A stretch of DNA of 64,000 nt, taken from NCBI RefSeq assembly GCF_029714205.1, contig NZ_CP121648.1, positions 5,467,001 through 5,531,000 of the forward strand, written 5' to 3'. Made by a program: the position numbers and the translations under genes. The stretch comes from Methylobacterium sp. CB376. Lineage in GTDB: Bacteria > Pseudomonadota > Alphaproteobacteria > Rhizobiales > Beijerinckiaceae. Below the pieces are notes generated by a model that was not told where the DNA came from, made no database searches, and was given only the letters and a program-made list of their open reading frames with translations. The stretch's first letter is position 1. Every line of letters begins with the position of its first letter. Positions 47,603 to 56,260 of this stretch are shown here, piece by piece.

Positions 47603-48301
47603 TCACCCGATCCCGGACCGGCCAGGGGCGGGCGGCATCGGCTCGCCGGGGCGAGGATCGACGAGCAGCGCCCGCCCCAGGCCCGACCCCGCCCCGACCA
47701 TGGCGGCGATGGCGGCCACCTGCGCGGCGACGTCGCGCCCGGACGGCCGGTAGGGATGGAACAGGGCGACCAGGGTCGCGGCGGTGGCCGCCGCCGCGAG
47801 GCCGATCAGGGCGCCCGTGAGGCGCGGGCGCAAGGGGTGGCCGCGCCGCACGACCTCGCCGAGGAGCAGCGCGACCGGGACCGCGACGCCGACGATGAAC
47901 AGGAGGCTCGCGGCCGTCTCGGCCGGGGTCGCCGGGTGGTGCTCCATCTCGCGGCCGCTCAGGGACGCGGCGAGCCCCGCCCCGAGCCAGATCGCGGCCG
48001 GCGCCAGCGCCAGCGCGGTCCAGCCCCGGCCGCGGTCCGGCAACCCGGTCAGCACCGCCGCCGCGGCCGCCCCCGCGGCGGTCGCGGCCGAGCAGGCGAG
48101 CATCACGCCGATCTCCGGCATGGCGGCGACCCGCGCGGCGAGGTCGCCGAGGTCGGAGACCGCCGCGAGGCCCGCCGCCATGGCGAGCACGACCGCGCCC
48201 CAGGCCGCGATGCGCCGCCCGGGCGGGGCGAGGCGGCGCATCGGCTCGAGGCGCCGCGCCAAGCCCTCGATCGTGGCGCGGTGGCGCCGGTCCTGTGCCA
48301 T
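47603..48301 (-). CDS. NrsF/DUF1109-type anti-sigma factor, cysteine-poor form
   Basis: 232 residues from ATG 48301 with AGGGAGAG upstream. Same six-helix DUF1109 layout (RATIEGLARRLEPMRRLAPP, AAWGAVVLAMAAGLAAVSDL, GEVVRRGHPLRPRLTGALIG, LVALFHPYRPSGRDVAA). The position that is Cys in the sister protein (RRACPLRP) is His here (RRGHPLRP), and only one Cys remains in the chain. Two DUF1109 proteins around one sigma factor is unusual. One may respond to a different signal or may have lost sensing. Confidence 0.85.
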   Translation of the reverse strand: MAQDRRHRATIEGLARRLEPMRRLAPPGRRIAAWGAVVLAMAAGLAAVSDLGDLAARVAAMPEIGVMLACSAATAAGAAAAAVLTGLPDRGRGWTALALAPAAIWLGAGLAASLSGREMEHHPATPAETAASLLFIVGVAVPVALLLGEVVRRGHPLRPRLTGALIGLAAAATAATLVALFHPYRPSGRDVAAQVAAIAAMVGAGSGLGRALLVDPRPGEPMPPAPGRSGIG

Positions 48302-48360
48302 CGCCGAACTCTCCCTTTTGGCGGGCGGGACGGCCCGCGCGAGCGGGGCGCCCCGCCGCG

Positions 48361-49107
48361 TCATGAGATGGGCGCGAGCCGCGCGGCGGCGAGGATCCGC
48401 CCGTCCGGCGCCTGCAGGAGGATGGCCGCGTCCTCGCCCGCGGGCGCCGGATGGACCAAGCGCAGCGGGGCGCCGCGCCAGGACCCGAGATCCCGGATCG
48501 CCCGGACGACGTTCGACTCGGTCAGGGTGCGGCCGGCATTCTCGCCGCGCCGGACCGGGGTCCTGTGCGCGCGATCGAAGCCGACGAGGATGAGCCGGCC
48601 CTCGCCCGGCCCCGCCCCGACCGCGACGGCGATCCCGTCCGGGCCGCGCCTCAGGGTCAGGGCCGGGCCGGCCTGCCGGTCGGCCCCTTCTGGGTCTGCC
48701 TCTGCCGGGGCGGCCCCTGCCGGGGCGGCCTTTTCCCGCGCGGCTCGCGCCCGGGCGATCGCGCGCCCGGCGGCCTCCCTGTCCGATCCGACGACGCTCT
48801 CCCGCCCGTCGATCACGAGTTGCGGGGTGAAGGAGACGCCGTCGAACCGCGCCGCGTCGCCGGCCTGCCGCGCGGTCGCCTCCGGCAGCGAGAGCGGATC
48901 GTGCCAGCCGAGGCCGTTCCAGGAGGTGACGTGGAAAGTGAGCGGGAGCAGGTCGGGACGCTCGCGGGCGAGGTCGGTCACGAAGGCGTCGGCCGGCGGG
49001 CAGGAGGAGCAGCCCTGCGAGGTGAAGAGTTCGAGCACGACCGGCCGCTCGGCGGCGCGGGCGGGCACGACGGCGAGGAGAGCCAGGAGGGCGAGGAATG
49101 GACGCAT
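48361..49107 (-). CDS. Exported DUF1223 thioredoxin-like protein
   Basis: 248 residues from ATG 49107; signal peptide ending VPARAAE. The mature part begins VVLELFTSQGCSSCPPADAF, the CxxC thioredoxin-type motif of DUF1223, with FTPQLVIDGRESVVGSDRE as the cis-Pro region. A low-complexity Ala/Pro insertion follows (about residues 150-170). DUF1223 genes belong to SigF-type stress regulons in Caulobacter. It lies directly upstream of the anti-sigma/sigma genes on the same strand. Confidence 0.88.
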   Translation of the reverse strand: MRPFLALLALLAVVPARAAERPVVLELFTSQGCSSCPPADAFVTDLARERPDLLPLTFHVTSWNGLGWHDPLSLPEATARQAGDAARFDGVSFTPQLVIDGRESVVGSDREAAGRAIARARAAREKAAPAGAAPAEADPEGADRQAGPALTLRRGPDGIAVAVGAGPGEGRLILVGFDRAHRTPVRRGENAGRTLTESNVVRAIRDLGSWRGAPLRLVHPAPAGEDAAILLQAPDGRILAAARLAPIS

Positions 49108-49629
49108 CGGGGCGGGCCTGCGCTTGGGTGACGCGCCGGATTCGCCCGCGCGCCCGTCCCGGTTACGGCCCCGCGCCCGGGACCGGGGCGCGCCGCGGGG
49201 GCGACGGCGAGGAGAATCCGTCCGCGGGTCTCGCGGGACGATGGGCAGCCCGGCGACGGGCAGGTCTTCAGCGTCCCCGTTGAGCATGTCCCAACCCCTC
49301 GACCAGTCCGCTGCGCCGGCTCCGCAAGCTTCGCTGTGGCGGGGTCGCAACACCGCGAAAGCATCCCAGGATTGCCCTCAACCGCCCCCCCTGCCGCCCC
49401 GATCCCGCCATAAACCGACGGCACCTCAACGGCCACGTTAAACGGCTGTCCCCACAACGATTTACTGCGGCGAACCGGGTGCCCCGGGGGATCGCAGGCG
49501 ACGCTGGCGGAGTTACCGTCAGGGGTGTCGTTCAGCGCCGTCATGCGGCCTCCAAAAGGACGCATGGCGGGAGGATCAGGGCTCGGGGCAAACCGACCGA
49601 TCCGGCAATCAGTGAGTACGGGACAGGCC
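49108..49629. other. 522-bp divergent intergenic region
   Basis: Separates the DUF1223-sigma cluster from ilvD. GC-rich inverted repeats occur near 49164-49196. The AT-richer stretch at about 49405-49470 could hold the ilvD promoter. A sigma-factor-dependent promoter for the leftward operon is expected near 49110-49200 but no consensus is clear. No gene found. Confidence 0.45.
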
Positions 49630-51363
49630 ATGGACGCGCGTCACACCATCGACAAGTCGAGGCTCCCCAGCCGCCACGTCACCGAGGGACCGGCGCGGGC
49701 GCCGCACCGCTCCTACCTCTACGCGATGGGGCTCACGCGCGAGCAGATCCACCAGCCTCTGGTCGGCGTCGCCTCGTGCTGGAACGAGGCCGCGCCCTGC
49801 AACATCGCCCTGATGCGCCAAGCGCAGGCGGTGAAGAAGGGCGTGGCCGCCGCCGCCGGCACGCCGCGCGAATTCTGCACCATCACGGTGACGGACGGCA
49901 TCGCCATGGGCCACCGGGGCATGCGCGCCTCCCTGCCCTCCCGCGAGGTCATCGCGGATTCGGTCGAGCTGACCATGCGCGGCCACGCCTACGACGCCCT
50001 CGTGGGCCTCGCCGGCTGCGACAAGTCCCTGCCCGGCATGATGATGGCGATGGTGCGCCTCAACGTGCCGTCGATCTTCATCTATGGCGGCTCGATCCTG
50101 CCCGGCACCTTCCGGGGCCGGCCCGTCACCGTCCAGGACCTGTTCGAGGCGGTGGGCAAGCACTCGGTCGGCGCGATGAGCGACGAGGATCTCGACGAGC
50201 TGGAGCAGGTCGCCTGCCCCTCGGCCGGGGCCTGCGGGGCGCAGTTCACCGCCAACACCATGGCGACCGTCTCCGAGGCGATCGGCCTCGCGCTGCCCTA
50301 CTCGGCCGGCGCGCCGGCGCCCTACGAGATCCGCGACAAGTTCTGCGCCGCGGCCGGCGAGATGGTGATGGACCTGCTCGCCAGGAACATCCGCCCGCGC
50401 GACATCGTCACCCGCCGGGCGCTGGAGAACGCCGCCACCGTGGTGGCGGCCTCCGGCGGCTCGACCAACGCGGCGCTGCACCTGCCGGCGATCGCGCACG
50501 AGGCGGGCATCTCCTTCGACCTGTTCGACGTCGCCGAGATCTTCAAGCGCACCCCCTACGTCGCGGACCTGAAGCCGGGCGGGCGCTACGTCGCCAAGGA
50601 CCTGTTCGAGGTCGGCGGCATCCCGCTGCTGATGAAGACCCTCCTCGACCACGGCTTCCTGCACGGCGACTGCATGACCGTGACGGGCCGCACCATCGCC
50701 GAGAACCTCGCCAAGGTCGCCTGGAACGACCAGCAGGACGTGGTGCGCCCGGCCAACACCCCGATCACCCCGACCGGCGGCGTGGTCGGCCTGAAGGGCA
50801 ACCTCGCCCCCGAGGGCGCGATCGTGAAGGTGGCCGGCATGGCGCCGGACCGCCAGGTCTTCGCCGGTCCCGCCAGGGTCTTCGACACCGAGGAGGCCTG
50901 CTTCGAGGCGGTGCAGAACCGCCAGTACAAGGAGGGCGACGTTCTCGTCATCCGCTACGAGGGTCCGAAGGGCGGCCCCGGCATGCGCGAGATGCTGGCG
51001 ACCACGGCCGCCCTCTACGGCCAGGGCATGGGCGACAAGGTCGCGCTCATCACCGACGGTCGCTTCTCCGGCGCGACCCGCGGCTTCTGCGTCGGCCATG
51101 TCGGCCCGGAGGCGGCGGTGGGCGGCCCGATCGGGCTGCTCAAGGACGGCGACATCATCCGCCTCGACGCGATCCAGGGCACGCTCACGGTCGACCTCTC
51201 GGACGAGGAACTGGCCGAGCGGCGCAAGGCCTGGGCCCCGCGCGGCAACGAGGCGACCTCCGGCTATCTCTGGAAATACGCGCAGACCGTCGGCCCGGCG
51301 GTGAACGGCGCGGTGACGCATCCGGGCGGTGCCCAGGAGACGCTCGCCTATGCGGATGTGTGA
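49630..51363 (+). CDS. ilvD: Dihydroxy-acid dehydratase
   Basis: 577 residues from ATG 49630 with GGGACAGG upstream. Fe-S and Mg ligands are present: SCWNEAAPCNIALM, VGLAGCDKSLPGMMMAMVRL, and ACPSAGACGAQFTANTMATV. KVALITDGRFSGATRGFCVG and GHVGPEAAVGGPIGLLKDGD complete the IlvD/Edd signature. It converts 2,3-dihydroxy-3-methylvalerate or isovalerate to the keto acids for isoleucine and valine. The length of 577 fits the alphaproteobacterial form. Its end overlaps the next gene. Confidence 0.95.
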   Translation: MDARHTIDKSRLPSRHVTEGPARAPHRSYLYAMGLTREQIHQPLVGVASCWNEAAPCNIALMRQAQAVKKGVAAAAGTPREFCTITVTDGIAMGHRGMRASLPSREVIADSVELTMRGHAYDALVGLAGCDKSLPGMMMAMVRLNVPSIFIYGGSILPGTFRGRPVTVQDLFEAVGKHSVGAMSDEDLDELEQVACPSAGACGAQFTANTMATVSEAIGLALPYSAGAPAPYEIRDKFCAAAGEMVMDLLARNIRPRDIVTRRALENAATVVAASGGSTNAALHLPAIAHEAGISFDLFDVAEIFKRTPYVADLKPGGRYVAKDLFEVGGIPLLMKTLLDHGFLHGDCMTVTGRTIAENLAKVAWNDQQDVVRPANTPITPTGGVVGLKGNLAPEGAIVKVAGMAPDRQVFAGPARVFDTEEACFEAVQNRQYKEGDVLVIRYEGPKGGPGMREMLATTAALYGQGMGDKVALITDGRFSGATRGFCVGHVGPEAAVGGPIGLLKDGDIIRLDAIQGTLTVDLSDEELAERRKAWAPRGNEATSGYLWKYAQTVGPAVNGAVTHPGGAQETLAYADV

Positions 51364-52222
51364 GGGCGGCGCTCGGTCCGGATCGGGACCCGGCCGCCGG
51401 ACCCTGGGCGCCGTGCTGATCGCAGCCGCGCTGATCGGGGCCAGCGTCGGGGCCGGAGATTCCGCGGCGGCGCTCGACGCCGCCGCGCGCACCCCCGTGC
51501 CGGCGGGCGGCTACCGCAACGTGCGCGAGGCCGTGCGCTCGGGCGTGCGCGACTACAATGCCGGCGACAAGGAGGGCGCGGCGCGCGCCCTCGAATACGC
51601 GGCGGGCCAGGGCCACGCCCTCGCCCTGTGGAAGCTCGGCCGCATGTACGCGGAGGGCGACGGCGTCCCCCACGACGATCTCAAGGCCTTCGAGTTCTTC
51701 TCGAAGATCGCCGACGAGAACGCCGATGACGGGCCCGATTCCGCCAACGCCACCGTGGTGGCGAGCGCCTTCACGGCGCTCGGCCGCTACTTCCTGGACG
51801 GGATCAAGGGCTCCTACGTCCAGCCGAACGTCGAGCGCGCCTACGAGATGTTCAACTACGCGGCCTCGTATTACGGGGACCCGAACGCGCAGTACAATCT
51901 CGCCCGGCTCTACCTCGACGGAACGGGCGTGGCGCAGGACACGCGGCAGGCGGCGCGCTGGTTCAACCTCGCGGCCGAGAAGGGCCACCCGGCCGCGCAA
52001 GCCCTCCTCGGCCAGATGCTGATGAACGGCCAGGGCGTGCCGGTGCAGCGGGCGCGCGGGCTCGCCTGGCTGACGCTCGCCCGCGACGCCGTCGAGGGCC
52101 CCAAGGATCAGTGGATCGTGACCCTGCAGGAGCAGGCGCTCGCCTCGGCGAGCGAGCGCGACCGGGCCGAGGCGCAGGCGCAGGTGGACGGGTTCTACCG
52201 CCGCAGCGCGCGGGCGCGCTGA
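51350..52222 (+). CDS. Sel1-repeat exported protein (ExoR-like)
   Basis: 290 residues from ATG 51350, overlapping ilvD by 14 nt, with AGGAGA nine bases upstream. After a hydrophobic export signal (LGAVLIAAALIGASVGAGDS) come Sel1/TPR-like repeats: GHALALWKLGRMYAEGDGVP, ANATVVASAFTALGRYFLDG, PNAQYNLARLYLDGTGVAQD, HPAAQALLGQMLMNGQGVP. Length and layout match ExoR, the periplasmic inhibitor of the ExoS/ChvI two-component system of Rhizobiales. Partner genes are not in the window. Confidence 0.8.
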   Translation: MRMCEGGARSGSGPGRRTLGAVLIAAALIGASVGAGDSAAALDAAARTPVPAGGYRNVREAVRSGVRDYNAGDKEGAARALEYAAGQGHALALWKLGRMYAEGDGVPHDDLKAFEFFSKIADENADDGPDSANATVVASAFTALGRYFLDGIKGSYVQPNVERAYEMFNYAASYYGDPNAQYNLARLYLDGTGVAQDTRQAARWFNLAAEKGHPAAQALLGQMLMNGQGVPVQRARGLAWLTLARDAVEGPKDQWIVTLQEQALASASERDRAEAQAQVDGFYRRSARAR

Positions 52223-52264
52223 GGCGGCCGCCCGGCTCCGCATCTCCCGCCCGGTCGCGCCGCA

Positions 52265-52370
52265 CGAGAGAAGCGCCCGATCACGGTGCAACCGGACGCT
52301 GCTCTCGGTCCGTGATCGTGCCGCATCGTCCTCGACGAACCGGCATCCGCGTCGTCGGAAAATGCTCTAG
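52265..52370. mobile_element. MITE-like element, copy B (~106 bp, inverted)
   Basis: The reverse complement matches copy A at 46252-46357 along its length: CTAGAGCATTTTCCGACGA, GGATGCCGGTTCGTCG, GAGCAG, and CGTGATCGGGCGCT. One end keeps the CTAG terminus; the other has decayed (TTCTCTCG). The intact end provides the TAG stop of the GST gene (52369-52367). Confidence 0.7.
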
Positions 52371-52990
52371 CCCTTGCGCGCCGCGACCGCGGCCGTGAAC
52401 GCGCGCCGCTCCAGGATCCCGGCGAGCCAGCCGGCGAGGCGGGGGAAGCGCTCCGCATCCACCTCCTCACCGGCGAGGCGCAGGTTCACGAAGCCGGTGG
52501 CGACCGCGATGTCGGCGAGGCTGAACGCGTCGCCGACGAGGAAGGGCCCGGAGATCTGCGTCTCCAGGTAGCCGAACAGCCGCGGCTGCTCCTCGTCGAT
52601 CGCCCGGCGGGCAACCGCCTCGTCGCCCGGCAGCTTCAGCACCTTGGGCCGCAGCACGCGGTGCACGAAGGGGCGCAGCAGCGGCCCCATCAGCTCCGTG
52701 TCGGCGAACTTGTCGAACCAGACCGCCCGGCCGCGCGCCCGCGGCTCCGCCGGGAGCAGCGCCGGCCCCGGATAGGCCGCGTCGAGGTAGTGCAGGATCG
52801 CGGAGGAATCGGCGATGCGGAAATCCCCGTCGCACAGGGCCGGGATCTTGCCGAGCGGGCTCGACGCCCGGAACTCCGTGTCAGGATCGTGGAAGCGGAG
52901 CGGGACGTGCTCGAAATCGAGCCCCTTCTCGAACAGCCCGACCAGCACCTTGCGCACGAAGGGCGACACGCTGCTGCCGTAGAGCTTCAC
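52367..52990 (-). CDS. Glutathione S-transferase family protein
   Basis: 207 residues from ATG 52990. N-terminal thioredoxin fold (MKLYGSSVSPFVRKVLVGLF, SPLGKIPALCDGDFRIADSS, AILHYLDAAYP) holds the glutathione site with Ser rather than Cys at the active position. C-terminal helical domain (GPFLVGDAFSLADIAVATGF, NLRLAGEEVDAERFPRLAGW). It conjugates glutathione to electrophiles or serves a dehalogenase or isomerase role. Substrate unknown. The stop codon lies in the MITE-like repeat. Confidence 0.9.
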   Translation of the reverse strand: MKLYGSSVSPFVRKVLVGLFEKGLDFEHVPLRFHDPDTEFRASSPLGKIPALCDGDFRIADSSAILHYLDAAYPGPALLPAEPRARGRAVWFDKFADTELMGPLLRPFVHRVLRPKVLKLPGDEAVARRAIDEEQPRLFGYLETQISGPFLVGDAFSLADIAVATGFVNLRLAGEEVDAERFPRLAGWLAGILERRAFTAAVAARKG

Positions 52991-53087
52991 GGCCTTCCTC
53001 CCTCTGGGGAGCCGGGAGACTATCAGGTGACCCGGCCCGAAGGCGAGCGACGAGGCCGATGGCGCGCCGTCGCGGCCGCGACCGGCC

Positions 53088-54416
53088 TCACTCCTCCGCG
53101 CAGGACGCGTCGACGCGCCAGGCCCGCTCGGGCGGGCCGGACCACGCGACGGGCGATGGGCCTTGAGCGAGGTCGAAGCAGGGGCGCCCCGCGAGCGCGT
53201 TGACGATCACCGCGCTGCGCCACGCCATCAGGCTCAGCTGCGGCTCGGCGATCCCGTGGCTCGTCAGCCCGGCATTGAGCGCGAAGATCCGGCAATGGTC
53301 GGGCCCGTCCCAGCGGATCGCGAAATCCGCGGAGGGCTGCGGGCGCCCGTCCGCGTCGAGGGCGAGCCGGTGCCGGATCGGGGCGAGGCAGTCGGGCAGG
53401 GCGTAGCGGTAGCCGGTCGCGAGGATGACCACCTCCGTGCGAAGCACCTCGATCCCCCCGTCGAAGCCGTTGCGCATCACGAGCCGCGGGACGCCCCCGG
53501 TCGCGTCCGCGTCGCGCACGTCGCGGTGCGGCAGGAGGCCGACCGCGGGCCCCTCCGGCTCCAGGTGCCGCAGGGCGTAGAGCCGGCGGTAGAGCGCCCG
53601 CAGGGTCTCGGCCGAGATGCCGTCCCCGGCGAGCTTCTGGCGGGCCACGATGGCCCGCCGCCGCGGCTCCGGCAGGTCGCGGAAGCGCTCCACGTAGTGC
53701 GGGGTGAACACTTCGTTGGTGAAGGGGGTCGCGTCGAGGGGGAGGAAGTTCGGGCGCCGGCTGATCCAGTCCACCCGCGCGGGCGCGTCGCGGCCCCGCC
53801 CGAGAAGGTCGAGGACGATCTCCGCCCCGCTCTGGCCGCCGCCCACCACCGCGACGCGCCGGCCGGCCGTGCGGTCGAGGGCGAAGGCGGCCTTCGAGGC
53901 GTGGAACCATTGCGGCTCCGGCAGCTTCGCGGCGAAGTCCGGAACCGCCGGACGCAGGCCGACGCCGAGCGCGAGGTTGCGCGCGCGCACGGGCCCGCCG
54001 GCCCGCGGACCGTCGCAGGCGAGCACGAAGCTGTCCTCCGCGAAGGTCACCTCGCGCACCGCCGTGCCGATGCGCAGGGACGGCAGCCGCGCCGCCACCC
54101 AGGCGAGGTAGCGGGCGAATTCCCGGCGCGGAACCTCGGCGAAATCGGCGTTCAGGAACTCGTAGAAGCGCTTCTGCGCCACGAGGTAGGCCATGAAGCT
54201 CCACGGGCTCGTCGGGTTCGTCGCCGTGACGAGGTCCTTCAGGAAGGAGGTCTGCAGGCTCACCCCCGGCAGCATCATGCCGGGGTGCCAGTCGAAGGCC
54301 GGCTCGCGCTCGAAGAAGCGCGCGTCGAGGTCGCCGACCGCGTCGGCCTGGGCCGCGAGACTGAGGTTGAAGGGACCGATGCCGATGCCGGCGAGATCCA
54401 GCGGAGATCCGGTCAC
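53088..54416 (-). CDS. Lysine N6-hydroxylase / ornithine N5-oxygenase family protein (IucD-like)
   Basis: 442 residues from GTG 54416, overlapping the previous stop (GTGA). FAD site LAGIGIGPFNLSLAAQADAV, NADPH site RVAVVGGGQSGAEIVLDLLG and the ATGYRYALPDCLAPI motif are those of microbial N-hydroxylating monooxygenases. It hydroxylates the terminal amine of lysine or a diamine for hydroxamate formation. It is last in an A-B-C-D order identical to aerobactin iucABCD. Confidence 0.92.
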   Translation of the reverse strand: MTGSPLDLAGIGIGPFNLSLAAQADAVGDLDARFFEREPAFDWHPGMMLPGVSLQTSFLKDLVTATNPTSPWSFMAYLVAQKRFYEFLNADFAEVPRREFARYLAWVAARLPSLRIGTAVREVTFAEDSFVLACDGPRAGGPVRARNLALGVGLRPAVPDFAAKLPEPQWFHASKAAFALDRTAGRRVAVVGGGQSGAEIVLDLLGRGRDAPARVDWISRRPNFLPLDATPFTNEVFTPHYVERFRDLPEPRRRAIVARQKLAGDGISAETLRALYRRLYALRHLEPEGPAVGLLPHRDVRDADATGGVPRLVMRNGFDGGIEVLRTEVVILATGYRYALPDCLAPIRHRLALDADGRPQPSADFAIRWDGPDHCRIFALNAGLTSHGIAEPQLSLMAWRSAVIVNALAGRPCFDLAQGPSPVAWSGPPERAWRVDASCAEE

Positions 54417-56260
54417 TGTGCGCGCGCTCCTGCGGCTGCGGCCTGCTCGGCCCGGTGGAGGGGGTTGAGGAGGGGGCTGCCCGTCCGCGGGACGGGACGC
54501 TGGCTCGACGCGCCGTAGCCGAGGGCGAGGCGCACGCGGTTGATGCACACGCGCGGCACCGTCGGCGCGAAGAGGTCGAAGAGGGCGAAGCGTCCGGCGA
54601 GGTCGGGATGGGCCGCCTGGTAGCGGCGCAGCACCCGGGCGAGCGCCGCGTAGAACCGGATCTCCGGGAGGCCGTCGTGCTGGGCGAGCGCGTCCGAGAC
54701 GAAGCGCAGCACGCTCGCGAAGTGCCCCGTCTGGAGGTGCTGCAGGAGGTGCGCGGCGGGCCGGCGCAGCAGCGTCTCGCGCACGCCCTCGGGCAGGTCC
54801 CCCGCCTCCGGGAAATCCTGGTCGACGAGGTCGCAATCGCCCTGGAAATCCTTGAGCGCGACCCCGCAGGGCACCGCGTCCCGCAGCACCAGGGTCACGT
54901 TCTGGCCGTGCGCGACGAAGCCGACGCCGTAGCGGCACAGGAAGTGGTAGAGCGGCACCGCGACGCGCGCGAACAGGTGCTCCAGCCACGCCTCCGCCCC
55001 GAGGCCGGACCTGGCGACGAGCGCGCTCACGAGCGGCCGGCCGTCCGCGCCCCGCTTGGTCAGCGCGCCCATCATCAGCGCCTGCTCGCCCGCGCCGAGC
55101 CGCGCCGCGACGGCGTCGCGCCAGATCGCGCCGAGCATCTCCCGGTGCTGATAGGGCGCGTCCGCCACCCGCTCGTGGACGGGGTGCGGGTAGAAGGCGC
55201 CGGCGCGCTCGCGCAGGACGATCGTGCCGGCGAGCGCCGGGTCGCGCGCCGCCCGCTCGGCGAGCCAGCCCGAGAGGGCCGGGCCGATCGCCATGTACTT
55301 GCCGGGCACGCCGCGCCACGCCGAGGTGTTGAGCACCGTCAGCGCGAGCTTCACGTCGAGGCGCGCGGCCGGGTCGCTGCCGGCCAGGGTGCGCAGCGAT
55401 TGCTGCGGCAGGAAGGGGCTGCCGAAGACCCCCAGGGGAACGAGGCGCCCCGCCGCGATCTCGCCCGCGAACTGGAACGCGATCACCCGGTCCCACTGCC
55501 AGGGATGGATCGGCAGGAGCAGGAACCGGTCGAGCCCGAGCCCTCGCGTCCGGCAGGCCTGCGCGAGGCGCGCCCGCTCGGCGGGGTCGAGGGCGTCGGC
55601 GACGAGCGCCGCCTCGTCGAGGCCCGGCTCCAGCGTCAGGCGGCAGGCCGCGCGGTCGGCGGCGGCCCAGACGAGCCGCACGCCCGCCCGGAACTCCGGC
55701 GCGTAGGCCTCGAAATCCGCCAAGCCCCAGCCGATCCGGCCCTTGCTCGCCGGGGCCTTCGGGTGCCCGTCGAGGACTTGCTGCACCATCCGCTCGGGCA
55801 GGGCGAGGAGGTCGGCCCCCTCGCCCGCGGCGGCGATCCGCGCGTCGGCCGCGAGCGTGCTGTACAGTTCCTGCACGTAGGTGCAGAGGGTGTCGGGCGC
55901 GATGCCGAGCGGCTCGCGCGCGTCGACCAAGAATCCCGGCGCGTCCCCGGCCGGGACCGGCCGCCCGCCCTCCTCGCGCAGGAGGCTCTCCGGGTCGATC
56001 GCGAGGTTGCCCCAGATCCGGCGCGCGGCGGTGAAGCGGTAGGCGACGCCGCCCGGCAGGCGCAGCGCCCAGCGCGTGCCCGCCGCGTCGGTCGGCTCCG
56101 GCGCGAGCGCCTCCTCGAAGGCGAGTTCGCTGATCGCCTTGGCGATCACCGCGCGGTTGAGGCGCAGCCACAGCGCGGCGCCGACCGGCGCGCCGCCCGG
56201 CAGCGGGCCGAGGCCGGGCCCGCGCTGCCCCTCCGGCGGGCGCGGCACGCCCGCGCTCAC
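54413..56260 (-). CDS. IucA/IucC-family siderophore synthetase (second, IucC position)
   Basis: 615 residues from GTG 56260, overlapping the acetyltransferase stop. NIS synthetase motifs: LDGHPKAPASKGRIGWGLAD, FLLLPIHPWQWDRVIAFQFA, SAWRGVPGKYMAIGPALSGW and the FhuF-like domain FVAHGQNVTLVLRDAVPCGV, ALKDFQGDCDLVDQDFP. It activates a citrate carboxylate with ATP and couples the second acylated hydroxylamine. A strong start overlap shows translational coupling in the operon. Confidence 0.92.
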   Translation of the reverse strand: MSAGVPRPPEGQRGPGLGPLPGGAPVGAALWLRLNRAVIAKAISELAFEEALAPEPTDAAGTRWALRLPGGVAYRFTAARRIWGNLAIDPESLLREEGGRPVPAGDAPGFLVDAREPLGIAPDTLCTYVQELYSTLAADARIAAAGEGADLLALPERMVQQVLDGHPKAPASKGRIGWGLADFEAYAPEFRAGVRLVWAAADRAACRLTLEPGLDEAALVADALDPAERARLAQACRTRGLGLDRFLLLPIHPWQWDRVIAFQFAGEIAAGRLVPLGVFGSPFLPQQSLRTLAGSDPAARLDVKLALTVLNTSAWRGVPGKYMAIGPALSGWLAERAARDPALAGTIVLRERAGAFYPHPVHERVADAPYQHREMLGAIWRDAVAARLGAGEQALMMGALTKRGADGRPLVSALVARSGLGAEAWLEHLFARVAVPLYHFLCRYGVGFVAHGQNVTLVLRDAVPCGVALKDFQGDCDLVDQDFPEAGDLPEGVRETLLRRPAAHLLQHLQTGHFASVLRFVSDALAQHDGLPEIRFYAALARVLRRYQAAHPDLAGRFALFDLFAPTVPRVCINRVRLALGYGASSQRPVPRTGSPLLNPLHRAEQAAAAGARAQ

